Shown one piece after another: positions 51,713-63,498 of a stretch of 64,000 nt of DNA. A model generated the notes under the pieces. The model did not search any database. It had not been told where the DNA came from and saw only the letters and a program-made list of their open reading frames with translations. How positions within the stretch are numbered: the stretch's first letter is position 1; every line of letters starts with the position of its first letter. This DNA comes from Collybiopsis luxurians FD-317 M1 (Eukaryota; Basidiomycota; Agaricomycetes; Agaricales; Omphalotaceae). Position numbers and translations under genes: made by a program. The stretch spans positions 248,737 through 312,736 of the forward strand of contig KN834787.1 in assembly GCA_000827265.1 (NCBI GenBank), given 5' to 3'.

Positions 51713-53895
51713 ATGATTCTCTCAGCCTTTTTGCTTTTGTCTTCAACTGTTGTGCTTCAAAGCTTAGGTCTTCCGGCTTCTTTACCTGGGGATATCGTGG
51801 ACACTGGTTATGCTCAATACCGGGGCAATCAGTCATTCGAAAATACGGTTGCTTACCTAGGTATTCCTTACGCAGAGCCCCCTTTGGGTGACAGACGTTT
51901 CCGTGCTCCTTTGCCTCTAAATACGACGCGTATTGAACAAGAAGCCGGCGGACTTGTTGTGGACGCCACTCAGTACCCTGACTTTTGTGTACAAGGAAGT
52001 ACCGGTGGTGAGTTTGAACTCACGCGCCATGGGACATTCGATGAGCTTGTTTTCATAGGTGGGGATGCAGGAGGCGCAGGAAGTGAAGACTGCCTAAAAC
52101 TGAACGTATACGCACCATTCGGTGCTAAGAATGGTGATAATCGTAGGTAGTGATCCGCTTGTCTGCAGAACAGAATCCTCATACGTTCCACAGTGCCTGT
52201 CGTACGTAACAGCTCCGCTTTCGCTATACAACGTTCTCATCCATGTGTAGCTGGTTTACTTCCACGGCGGTGGTCAGTCGATGGATATTCGTCGCGAGAA
52301 TAATTCGCTCAATTCCATTTGCAGGTTACGTCTTTGGAAATCCCGCCAATTGGCCTTTTGACAGCTGGATTCATCAGACTCCCAACTTCGTGGCTGTCTC
52401 GGTTTATTACAGACTCGACTCGTTTGGATTCCTCACCACTCCCGAGTTCTCGGATCCCGCAAATGGAGATTTCAATGCTGGACTGCAGGACCAGACTCAG
52501 GCTCTTAGATGGGTCAAGCAAAACATTGCTTCCTTCGGGGGTAATCCCGCGCAGGTGACAATCAATGGACAAAGTGCCGGCGGAGGTTCCGTTGAGCTAC
52601 ATCTAGTAACGAATATCGAAGAGAAGTTGTTTTCGGGTGCAATCGCGCAAAGTGTTTATCGTGCACCCACTCCGACTCCGGAAAACCAGCAGGTAGCTGT
52701 TTAGATATTGTCTATATGGACTTAAAGGTTTATTGATGTTTCCAGCCACTATTCGCCTTTTACGCGGAACGTGCGGGATGTGGAAACGGTACGGTTGTGA
52801 ACCAACTCGCGTGTCTGCGAACAGCCAGTATAAGCGCTTTGGCCCGCGCGCAGGACGCAGCAGCGACTTCGGGACTGCGAGTCTCCAGCTTAGGGTTCTA
52901 GCATCTTTTCTGTGCTAATTGCGATTTGCAGAGCTTATAATGCTTTCCATCCTGTCGTCGATGGCAAGATCATCACAGACTTTCCGTCGAGTAGTGTTCT
53001 CAAAGGAAATTTTGCTCGGGTTCCTCTCATTGTTGGGTATGTCGGTTGATGATCACTGAAGTATGGATTACCGATTCGCTTGGTAGCGACACCTCGAATG
53101 AGACTGTTGTCGGAGGAACAAACTTTACTCAGGCACTCAAATTGGCGTTTCCGGGTTTGACCTCGGAGGATTTGGACGAATTTGTACAGGTTGGAACGTT
53201 CTTCGACAGTTCGCCCCTCGATACTCATGATATAATACAGGAGTATCCTCTGAGTGAATTTGACTCTGCGAGCCAGCAGTTCCAAGTAGCCACAGGGGAA
53301 TCTCTTCTAATTTGCGCAGTAAGTGCTATTTTCTCTATCGTTTCCAATCTCTAATCTCTACCTATCTCTAATCTCTACCCATCTCAGCGTGCAATTCTGG
53401 GGGGGAAGTTCGCCAACACGACCAAAGCGTGGACATACCGATATAACCAGCCCAACCCAACATCGGCAGTTGCAGGCGTGGGGCATTCCGCTGAGAACTG
53501 GATGATGTTCAATGGTATCAATACTGGGTGAGTTGCGGCGGCGTAATGAAGAGCTTGGAATCCGTCTGATTGTTCTACGTCCATCTCCTTCAAGATTTAA
53601 TGGCACTGGCATGTTCACTCCTATGACTCCTGTTGAGAAGGCTTTTGCCTCGGAACTTATTGCGTACTGGGTCTCTTTTGTACGTTCCGGCGATCCAAAC
53701 ACGTTCAAGTTAGGGCGATCTCCGACATGGAACGAATACTTCACCACAGGCGCCAACGCGAAGCAGCGTATTGTCCTGCAGCAACCGGCAAATAACTCAA
53801 CGACGGAGAGTGGGAGCTTTAACGAGATGGAGCCAGCGGTAGAAAGTGGAAGATGCGCATTTGTAGCGACAAAGATTCAACAGGAGCAGAACTGA
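51713..53895 (+). CDS. Type-B carboxylesterase B (with a GC-AG intron)
   Basis: Starts MILSAFLLLSSTVVLQ at 51713 and ends at 53895. It has the same exon pattern, signal peptide and motifs as A (SEDCLKLNVYAP, FHGGG, GQSAGGGS, TSNET). The histidine block reads GVGHSAENW, against QHAAENW in A and QHSAENW in C. The donor of the intron after SGL is GC (52877-52878) instead of the GT found in A and C. The acceptor is intact, so a GC-AG intron is likely. Read as spliced, the gene is complete. It is A's block partner in the duplication. Confidence 0.88.
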
Positions 53896-54692
53896 AATCA
53901 ACTTCATGTATGCGGGCGGGTAGTTTTGTGTTAATGTGGTCTGACTTTTCCAATGATAACGTTCATTTCTCAAAAAGCTTGTTTGTCAATGCTTAGTGGG
54001 CCCTAGTCTAGGGTGCCTGTCGGATGAACGACAGTTTTGCTGATATCCTCCTTTTGCCCTTCATTCCTGCTTTCGAGACCTCAGAGTTTTTATCCGAGAT
54101 GTACAATATCCGATTTCAGAATTCACGATCGCCAAGCAAGGTTGAATGCCACCAGAATTAAAGATAATAAGGTGTAACGAGATATTAAGACATCTTCTCA
54201 TGCAACACAATACGAGCTGAATACTATGCAACGCAGAAGGGCTTGCTGCACTCATTAGGTAACGTAAGGACGCATCCTAAATGGGCCAATGTCTCATTTT
54301 GGGAAAAAATGTTCATTTTTGCCATTTCGTTGCTGAATACCCCTATTCTGAGTTCTCTTTTCAAGTATTGGGGTCTTGGTCCTTGAAGGCAGATTTTTTG
54401 ATTTTCTTTCTTGATCTTCTCTGCTTGCACAATTACTTACACAACAGTTATTTTCCAAAAATATGAACATAAAAAATGTGCTTCCGACACTTCAAGTCAA
54501 ATGGTCCTTTGGTTTTACTAGTATCTAGCAAAAGAATCCCGACCACTGCGGTTCCTTCCTAATAAAGGCACAGGACAAACAACACCAAATGCGGCGCTCA
54601 AGACGTGGCAGTGCTGAATCTTTGCTTCAATTCATGGTGACTTTTAGGATAATTTACAACGTAATGAACCTTCTTTCCAATTGCAATCTCAA
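53896..54692. other. Spacer between esterases B and C (copy of 49425-50231)
   Basis: Homologous to the A-D spacer over its length. It contains the promoter region of esterase C. No gene was supported. Confidence 0.55.
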
Positions 54693-56853
54693 ATGATCTC
54701 AGCCTTTTTGCTCTGGTATTCAGCTGTTGTGCTACAAAGTTGGACCCCAGCCCCTTCTTTACGTGGCGATATCGTGGACACTGGTTATGCTCAATACCGG
54801 GGCAACCAGTCGTTCGAAAATACGGTTGCTTACCTAGGTATTCCTTATGCAGAGCCTCCATTGGGTGACAGACGTTTCCGTGCTCCTTTGCCTCTGAATA
54901 CGACGCGTATTGAACAAGAAGCCGGCGGAGATGTCGTGGACGCGACTCAATACCCAAACTTTTGTGTACAAGGAAGTAACGGTGGTGAGTTTGAACTCAT
55001 GTGCCATGGAACGCTCAATGAACTTGTTTTTATAGGCGGCTATGCAGGAGGCGCTGGATCTGAAGACTGCCTAAAACTGAACGTATTCGCACCATTCGGT
55101 GCTAAGAATGGTGATAATCGTACGTAGCCATCCACTTTCTGCAGAACAGAATCCTCATGCCTTCCACAGTGCCTGTCGTACGTAGTGGCTCCGCTTTCGC
55201 TATGCCACATTCTCAACCATGTTTAGCTGGTTTACTTCCACGGTGGCGGTCAGTCGATGAATATTCGTCTCGAGAATAATCGGCTCAGTTCCACCTGCAG
55301 GTTACGTCTATGGAAATCCTGCCAATTGGCCTTTTGATGGCTGGATTCACCAGACTCCCAACTTCGTCGCTGTCTCGGTTTACTACAGACTCGACTCATT
55401 TGGATTCCTCACCACTCCCGAGTTCTCGGATCCTGCAAACGGAGATTTCAATGTTGGTCTGCAGGATCAGACTCAGGCTCTTAGATGGGTCAAGCAAAAC
55501 ATTGCCTCCTTCGGGGGTAATCCTGCGCAAGTGACAATCAATGGACAAAGTGCCGGCGGAGGTTCCGTTGAGCTCCATCTAGTAACGAACGTTGAAGAAA
55601 AGTTGTTTTCGGGTGCTATCGCGCAAAGTGTTTATCGTGCAGCCACTCCGACTCCGGAAAACCAGCAAGTAATTGTCAAGCTATTGTCTATGTGGATTTG
55701 GCGGTTTATTGATGTTTTCAGCCACTATTTGCCTTTTACGCGGAACGTGCGGGATGTGGAAATGGCACAGTTGTAGACCAGCTCGTATGTTTGCGAACAG
55801 CTAGTATTAGCGCTCTGGCGCGCGCTCAGGACGCAGCAGCGAAGTCGGGACTGTGAGTCTCTAGCTTAGGGTTCTAGTATGTTCCATGTGCTGACTGCGA
55901 TTTGCAGAGCCTATAATACTTTTCACCCTGTCGTTGACGGAAAGATTATCACAGACTTGCCGTCGAGTTCTGTCCTCAAGGGAAATTTTGCTCGGGTTCC
56001 TCTCATTGTCGGGTATGTCGATCGGTGATTGCTGTAGTATGAGTAACCAACTCATTTGGTAGCGCCACCTCGAACGAGACTGTTGCCCGAGGAACAGACT
56101 TTACTCAGGCACTCAAATCGAGGTTCCCAGGTTTAACCTCGGAGGATCTAGACGAATTTGTGCAGGTTGGAACGTTTTTCGACAGTTTGACCCTCGATAC
56201 TCACGATATCATTCAGGAGTATCCTTTGAGTGAATTTGACTCTGCAAGCCAGCAGTTCCAAGTAGCTACAGGGGAATCCGTTCTAATCTGCGCAGTATGT
56301 GCTATTTTTTCTATCGTTTCTAATCTCTAATCTCTACCTATCTCAGCGTGAAATTCTAGGGGGAAAGTTTGCTAACACGACCAAAGCTTGGACATACCGA
56401 TATAACCAGCCCAACCCTACACAGCCGGGTACAGCCGTGCAACATTCCGCTGAGAACTGGATGATGTTCAACGGTATCAATACTGGGTGAGTTGCGGGGG
56501 CGTGATGAGAAGCTTGGAATCCGTCTGATTGTTCTACGTCCATCTCCTTCAGATCTAATGGCACTGGCGTGTTCACCCCTATGACTCCCGTTGAGAAGGC
56601 GTTTGCCTCGGAACTTATTGCGTACTGGGTCTCTTTTGTACGTTCCGGCGATCCAAACACGTTCAAGCTAGGGCGATCTCCGACATGGAACGAGTACTTC
56701 ACTACAGGCGCCAACGCGAAGCAGCGTATTGTCCTTCAGCAACCAGCAAACAACTCAATGACGGAGAGTGGTAGCTTTATAGAGACGGAGCCAGCGGCAG
56801 AAAGCAGGAGATGCGCGTTTGTAGCGACAAAGGTTCCACAGGAGCAGAATTGA
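54693..56853 (+). CDS. Type-B carboxylesterase C
   Basis: Starts MISAFLLWYSAVVLQSW (signal peptide) at 54693 and ends at 56853 after FVATKVPQEQN. It shares the N-terminal AYLGIPYAEPPLGDRRF, SEDCLKLNVFAP, oxyanion FHGGG, nucleophile GQSAGGGS and histidine QHSAENW with A and B. Intron positions are identical. The donor after SGL is GT, unlike in B. Its signal-peptide region (WTPAPSLRGD) is closest to the truncated copy D, so C and D are counterparts in the duplicated blocks. Confidence 0.9.
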
Positions 56854-57437
56854 AACGAAGTTCATGTACGGGCGGATAGATGTATCTTAATGTGGTCTGT
56901 CTTTTCCAATGATAACGCCCATTTTTCAAGACACTTGTTTGTCAATGCTTAGCGGGCCCTAGTCTAGAGTGCCTGGAATGAACGACACTTGTGCTGATAT
57001 CCTCCTTTTCCCCTTCATTCCTGCGTTCGAGGCCTCACAGTTTTATAGGTACTCGTACCTATGTCTGATGTCCGTTGAATCACCTGTCGGTGAGTACCTG
57101 TGCACCACTTATTAATAACAATTGATGACATACGGAATGTTCTCACTTGACGGGTCCATCTGTCGTTGTCCTACAGTGCCCTTCTTCGTGCCAATAGTCA
57201 CCTCGATTACACCGGATGTTCAGGTTGGCCGTCGAAGAAAGGGCATAATTGAATTCAATATCAAGGTACCAACGCCGCTTCACGTCCGGAGACGTGGTAT
57301 CGGATGCCATTGAGAAGCTTTCAAGGTTTGATCGAAGGTACATAAATGAGGCCAACAGCTTGTACGTCTTTTTTTCTTCACGCCTCGTAATCCCATCAAG
57401 TTGGGGGCCACCACCTCTCTTTCTTCCCTTTCCCCTC
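56854..57437. other. Intergenic region downstream of the esterase array
   Basis: The first 190 nt match the 3' flanks of A and B (the GTTTGTCAATGCTTAG tract). The rest is the upstream region of the GH16 gene; no gene was supported. Confidence 0.4.
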
Positions 57438-59718
57438 ATGGCAGACTCACCCGCCGTCGATCCTTTCGCGTCTACCAATGACTTAACTGAAGAGCCATCA
57501 TCATCTCGGAAAAGCAGTGAAAACGTCAATGTCATTCCGCCCACGCCGGTAGTCACCAGCGCAACAACGCCTGCTGCTATCACAGCTGCCACCCGTGAAA
57601 GTGTGGCCTCAGCTCTCGCAAGTGCAACTGCTTACGCTGTTCGCCCCGAGGTCGCTCGTTCCAGCACTATCTTTGGCACACATTCTAGACAGTCTTCGTT
57701 TATTGCAAGTTATCCCAGTTCACCAGGTCCTGGCGTTACGCAGTTCTCGATAGGCACTCCTTATGGATCAATGTCCCGCTCATCCGCTGGGTTGGCGACG
57801 CGACCCACTACTGCGTCTTCAACTGGCGTCGCTTCCACTGGTGTCGCACCGACTCAATCGCGTACCGAACCTCGTTTACGCACCACCCTTCTCCCATTCC
57901 TCCTCCGACCATCGTCCATGACCACGGAGCCTCCCGCCGACGTACGAGCTCCCGACGGCTCGTTAATAGAGAAACCCTGGCTCGAAGGTCCCACCCCCGC
58001 CGAGCTAGCCAAGACGCCGTTCATCAAACGGGTGTTTACTCGGAAGCGCATTTCGCGCTTTCTTCCGCATCTTTTGGCCCTCATCGGGCTAGGGCTAGGG
58101 GTACTGCAGTGTGTGTTGACGTACATTGATGTAAGCACCGAGAGGATGGATCGGCAGCCGCTTTGTTTGGTGATGGAGGAGGACTTTAGTGGAGGTGAAG
58201 ATGCGGTGTTTGGATCTGGAGGTACCTTTTGGAGAGAGGTCAACATGGATGGGTTTGGGTACGGTTCTCATTCATTCCCAGTACATGGTGTGTTTGGTGT
58301 TTACTCACGCCTTGCGGGTTTGTAGCAACGGCGAATTCGAGATGACCACTGGTTCATCGAAAAACTCTTACATCAAGAATGGTATCTTGTATCTTGCGCC
58401 GACTTTGACATCGGAGGAAATTGGGTTAGATAACGTTCTCGGTACTGCTTTCCGTCTCCTCGCATGACTTACTAGTATACTTACGTTCATCCACCTAGGC
58501 AATAACGGTCCTTACACCTACAACATTACCGGCTGCACTTTTAATCAAACTGCTCCCAATGGAGGTTTCATTCTCGACCCGAACGGAAGTGGACGACAGG
58601 TAAGTAGGCTGTTTCGTTTTCTTGGAGCATAGCGGAATTCATACTTGTTCATCTGATTAGGTATTTAACTACGCGGGTTATTATGCGGCATGTTCTGCCA
58701 CGAGCAATACTACCTCTGGCACGATTGTCAATCCCATACAAAGCGCCAGGATCTCGACAGTGATCAATGCTCAAAGCGGATCTGGGAATGGAAGTACGAA
58801 ATACGGCAGAGTAGAAATCAGAGCTAAGATGCCTACTGGGTGAGTCCTCCTTGCTCGTTAATCGTTGCACTCAACCCTGATCCGCTGTTTCCAGTGATTG
58901 GATTTGGCCTGCCCTGTGGATGCTTCCTGTCAACAACACCTACGGAGCCTGGCCCAGATCGGGCGAGATCGATCTTGTTGAGTCCCGAGGAAACGGAATA
59001 TCGTACACCGCACACGGAGCCAATTACGTCCAAGGTGCTCTCAACTGGGGTCCCACTCCCGAACTCAACAGTGTATCGAAATCCTACTCGTGGTGGTCTG
59101 ACAAGCGCGTACCGTTCAGTCGAGATTTCCACACCTACGTTCTCGAGTGGACCACGAGCTTTATCCGCATTTACGTCGATACGAGATTGCATACCCTGCT
59201 GGAGTATCAATTCAATGAGCCGTTCTTTGAAAAGGGAGATTATCCGGACACGATTGTCAATGGGACGAATGGACAAGTCCAAACTTTGCAGGATCCCTGG
59301 GTTGACCCGGCTACGGGGCAGCCGAAAGAGAGTGCGAAGAATAGGTGGTCAGCTCCGTTCGATCAAGGTAAGAGGTTTTTCGGGGGATACCATTCTTGAT
59401 GCCTGTGCTGAACCATGCCACTCTTTTTTTTTGAAATGCAGAATTCTATCTCATAATGAATGTCGCTGTTGGAGGACTCAATGGGTGGTTCCCGGATGGA
59501 CAAGGGAACAAGCCTTGGTTCAACGGGGGTCAAAGTGAGCGTCTTCTCATCGTTTCGCTTGGATCTTACTCTGATCTGATCTTTTTCCTCCTTCAGACGC
59601 GATGCGATCGTTTGCAAATGCCCAATCGCAGTGGTATTCCACTTGGCCCCAAAATCTGGACGACAGAGCGATGGCGGTTGACTATGTGAAAATGTGGCGG
59701 CATTGCGACGGAAATTGA
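57438..59718 (+). CDS. Membrane-anchored GH16 glucanase-like protein
   Basis: Starts MADSPAVDPFASTNDL at 57438 and ends DYVKMWRHCDGN at 59718. The Ser/Thr/Pro-rich N-terminal 200 residues are followed by one hydrophobic segment (LLALIGLGLGVLQCVL), giving a type II membrane topology with a lumenal or extracellular catalytic domain. The GH16 fold is marked by KYGRVEIRAKMPTG, then WIWPALWMLP, then the catalytic ExDxxE as SGEIDLVESRG, then DFHTYVLEWT and FYLIMNVAVGG. Both glutamates are present. GH16 enzymes cleave beta-1,3(4)-glucans, and this N-terminal TM layout occurs in basidiomycete proteins linked to cell-wall beta-glucan remodelling. The exact substrate is unknown. Confidence 0.9.
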
Positions 59719-61210
59719 TTCTTTCTCGAGTTTGTTCATGGACTACTTCAACTATATCTTTCTTAGTGCTTTTTTCTTCTGTTTTTATTGGTGCGCCTAC
59801 GCGGCGCGCGCAGGCAGTTCTACGCAAAAAAAGTCATTCACTCGTTTGTATATAGACTCTGCAGATACATTATTAGCTATTCATTGTCTTGTACTTGATA
59901 TAATCATGTTGGGTTGGTGCATTGTGCACTCGCGATGCCGCCGAAATACTACTAGGAGCGGACGCGTTCGCAGTGTGTCACAACGATCTTGGTCATGATG
60001 ACTGACAAAGTAACTTGTCAGATTCAATCTTCGCTAAGTTGGCCTTATATTGAGTTGTTGAAGTCATTGGTTGAGCTGAAACATTGCCTTGCCTTGCATT
60101 TATTGGTATTCTTGATATGGCCAACATTGCTGCAGGTACTTATGATGCCCAGCCTGACAATCTGTGACACAACATTTCATAGCAAAGTTTCAGTGAATAG
60201 AGCAAAATCAGTCGCATGTACTTTGGAGGGGATTCTTGCAGCAGAGGGCTCCTAGCTGGGGTAAAGGTAGAGGTGAGCTGGCTGGTGAGGTTTGTGAAGT
60301 GATATAGATAGTGGTATCAGGATTTACAGGATGAGACCTCACTGATCCTGTGCCAGTATTTAGATTCACCTGCCACTTCTTCATGTAAAGATGTTAGATT
60401 GTTGTGAGCAGCTTCAGTGCTATTGACTGGTAATAAAGGTCTATAAAATTCACATGGATTTCACCTCTGTAGAATTGTGCTAATGGCACTTCTTCTACAG
60501 TCAAACAGTTTCTCAGTCCCAGATGACATGTATTTGTCATGTGTAAGATCTGCTGGAGGGTCTCAAACCCTAGCAGTGGATGCCTCCCTCATGGTGGGCT
60601 CCAAGATATTAAAAAAATTTGCAGTCCAGAGGGGATTAAACCTGAGTTATTTAGAGTGCAATGAGATATTCCAAGGTCTGAGAGATAGAGAGAGAAAGAG
60701 AAGGAAGGATCAGTGTATATTGTTGGAAATTATAATAGATATCAGTATCAGTATGAGCATCATGACTATGATTATGATTAATTGACAATCTCATAGTAAC
60801 CCGCACAGTTCTAATTACTGTCTATAAGCTGTAGTTTATAGATGCTTCTGCATCCAATTATCACTCTCTATTTCACTATAATTTTGCTCACTCTTTTGCT
60901 CACCATGTAGAGGAAAAACAGAATTTATGTGTTATTATCTCTATTTTTGATAAATATGATAAGCTCTGTTAATCCAGCCCTGCTTAAAAGTTCATTACCA
61001 TGAAATTTTGGTTTAACCAATTAAACCAGCTTAACCAGGTTTAACTGCAAAAATATCACAGATATCTTATGGTTAAACCTTTGTTAGGTAATTGTAGCTG
61101 TGTACTGTAAGTGTTTCACTCTTTAATTCAGTCTGACAAGGGCTTGATGGTATCAAACACTTTTTGATTGCAGACAGTTTAGTACAGAAAGTTTCTCTCA
61201 CTAAATTTAG

Positions 61211-61254
61211 CAATGTTGAAGGCACCTCTCATTAGAGAGGTGTCTGAAACATTG
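61211..61254. repeat. Short inverted repeat (hairpin)
   Basis: Two 20-nt arms (CAATGTTGAAGGCACCTCTC and its imperfect reverse complement, three mismatches) around a 4-nt loop ATTA. It could be a structured end of a mobile element or a MITE remnant. Confidence 0.7.
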
Positions 61255-61280
61255 CCAAAAGCCCAACTTGGAGGTTGGTT

Positions 61281-61342
61281 AGAGGGTGGGTTAGGGTTAG
61301 GGTTGGCTAGGGGTTAGGCTGGTTAGGGATTAGGGGTTGAGG
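61281..61342. repeat. Interstitial telomere-like TTAGGG tract
   Basis: Contains GGGTTAGGGTTAGGG followed by degenerate copies (GGCTAGGGGTTAGGCTGGTTAG, in pieces). The unit is the TTAGGG of many fungal telomeres, here flanked by non-telomeric sequence. Confidence 0.7.
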
Positions 61343-61688
61343 ATATAAATCGGGGCAGAGCCCCACCATAGATCTGAAAACTGTTCATCTGGTCACATTA
61401 TGACAATGAAATGAGTCCAAAGCATGAAGCCTAGTGTGGTTGAACCATGGTTCAACTACTCTAAGCTGTGGTTTATCCAGATTATCTACTTGAGATATCA
61501 TATATGTATGTTAATTCTTGCTTTTATTTTGCTTTTATTAACTTCTGTATGTTTAACCAGTTAAACAAGAATCTCATTAGAATAACTTAAATGGCTGGGC
61601 TGATTGGTGTTCAGGTAAATTTTAAACATTATTACATTGGAATGAATAATATAAAGGAGGTGTTGCAACCAGGCTCATGTTATTTTAT

Positions 61689-62715
61689 GGTTGTGCATGG
61701 TCAGGTCACTGACCCATGACCCAACCCAACCTGGCAGCATGGGTCAACCTGACCAGACCCAACCCAGCTTGAGGGTTAGTGAGGGTCAAGAGTCATGGTC
61801 AGCTCCACAGGTCTGACCCGTGGGTTAGTGTGCTCAGGTATGAGAAGAGGCTGTCATAAGGTTGGTACAGACATCTGCTTTTCACCCCTATTCATTTTCT
61901 TTTACTTTACATCTTTCATATGACCATGTTCATGACTAACCACTGTTCCAATGCTTCTTAGACATATAACTTCCTTCTATCTTCACTCCACATGATACTA
62001 CTGTTCTCCTTCTATTTGTTCCCACAGTCATTATTATATTACTGAAGTGGTTCCTGATTCCTTTTCTCAGGTCTGTTGCATGTCCACATGCTCCACACCT
62101 TTTATTCTTGTAGTTGTCACTTTTGTCTTCCAGTAGCATTAGTCCCTCTCACAGTTCATTACAGTATATATACCTACTGCCTGTAGCCTGGTTCCCCATC
62201 TTGACCTCTTTGTTGTTGAGACTAGGTGAGCATATTCTGCTTGTCCTTAGTTAGACTGAATATTCAACTTTGTTGTTGGGACCAGTTTTCTGCTTATCTG
62301 TTGAACCTCTGGACTGTTAAAGTCACTCCATCATTGGCCACTTTGTGATAGAGCTGAGAAGTTTAGCACTCATATATTAGATGCTCTATGCCAGGAGATG
62401 CTTCTTTATCAACTGGAATTCCTTCTAAGATGCTACATTGGGGTGGGCACTGGGAAATGAATTGCCCAACAACTGGGTCAGGTGATCACACTCTCTTTGG
62501 CTTCAATGCAAAGTTTTGGATCAGGGATAAAGACTCCCACTATATAGCTAGGCTTGAGGATAATAGGTAGTTGATAAAATATTTACTTGTATAGATGAAT
62601 TTTGCATTCATTGTGCCTTGCTCAGATAATATTTTACAGCATGGGTCAGGATCAGGTTCTTGACTGACCCTGACCTGAACCCAGGGTTCATGACCTGACC
62701 CAACCATACACAACC
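61689..62715. mobile_element. Possible non-autonomous DNA transposon with imperfect terminal inverted repeats
   Basis: The left end reads GGTTGTGCATGGTCAGGTCA. The reverse complement of the right end reads GGTTGTGTATGGTTGGGTCA, with further GGGTCAGG-type motifs inside both ends. About 1.03 kb, no transposase frame. Many hAT-like elements have such GGGTCAGG-rich ends, but no clear target-site duplication was seen. Confidence 0.45.
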
Positions 62716-63498
62716 CTAGTCTATAGGAAGAATTTACAGATTCTTGAAGTGTTGAGCTTTCTGGGGTCATGCAAGAGAATGTACAATGTTCCTTCAAACA
62801 CAATCTGCAATGGAGATAGGATTTCAAGCACAAACTTGCAGTATGCAAGTGGTAGAGACTTATTGCTTAGATGGTATTCAATACTATGAACCTGAGTCAA
62901 GATTGTAGGAACATTGACAAGAGTCTTAAGGTTCCAACACACTTGGGTAAATGTTGTGAGACTATGCTCAACTTGTTGCAAAAAGATAAAAATCTATTAC
63001 TAGCAGTAGCAAAACATAACACAAAGATACTGAGACCGGAAACACTTCTGAGACAAGAAATGAAGCAGAAGGAAAGAGAGAGAGAATATGCAGATAGTGG
63101 TTGAGGTAATACTCACAGCCTAATCCATGTATGTACAGTCAATGAGCTTTATATCTTACTTAGTTTACCCATGAAAATAGCTGCAAAAGAAATTAGGACT
63201 GGAACAGTGTATTGCAGGTTAGGTGTCTACTGGGTTAGTAAATGAAAAATTGATTGGATATCTCACAAAAGAGGCTTTTGAGGAAGAATTAATGAGCAAT
63301 GCATTTGCTGTATCACCAAGATGCCGGTCTCGCGATGCACTCTCCTTGTACTGGAAGTGTATATATTCGAAGAAAATTAGTGGGCCATAACAGGAATATC
63401 ATGATAGTATAAGAAGGAAGAAAATAGAGAAAACAGCAAGCTTCAAATACTCTGGTCTATTTTGAGAGAGTGAGATGACATTGAAATTCTTGTCATAG

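Larger units (their letters stand above)
59719..63498. other. AT-rich, CpG-depleted, gene-free region
   Basis: Nearly 3.8 kb, of which the part from about 60000 has only about a dozen CpG by eye, against many in the rest of the window. The open frame at 60477-60785 ends in low-complexity and resembles nothing I recognise. The region holds inverted repeats, palindromes and a telomere-like tract, listed separately. It looks like degenerate transposon sequence. Confidence 0.6.

Noticed and set aside
57438..59718. KRE6/SKN1 beta-glucan-synthesis protein
   Set aside because: It has a TM anchor and GH16 domain, but the blocks I associate with KRE6/SKN1 were not seen. A general GH16 call is safer.
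60477..60785. Possible coding frame in the CpG-poor region
   Set aside because: It ends in low-complexity residues, has no family motif, and lies in decayed repeat-like DNA.
61000..61580. A second transposon bounded by GGTTTAACC-type palindromes
   Set aside because: Palindromic TTAAACC motifs recur (about 61008-61040 and 61545-61570), but clear borders and orientation could not be fixed.
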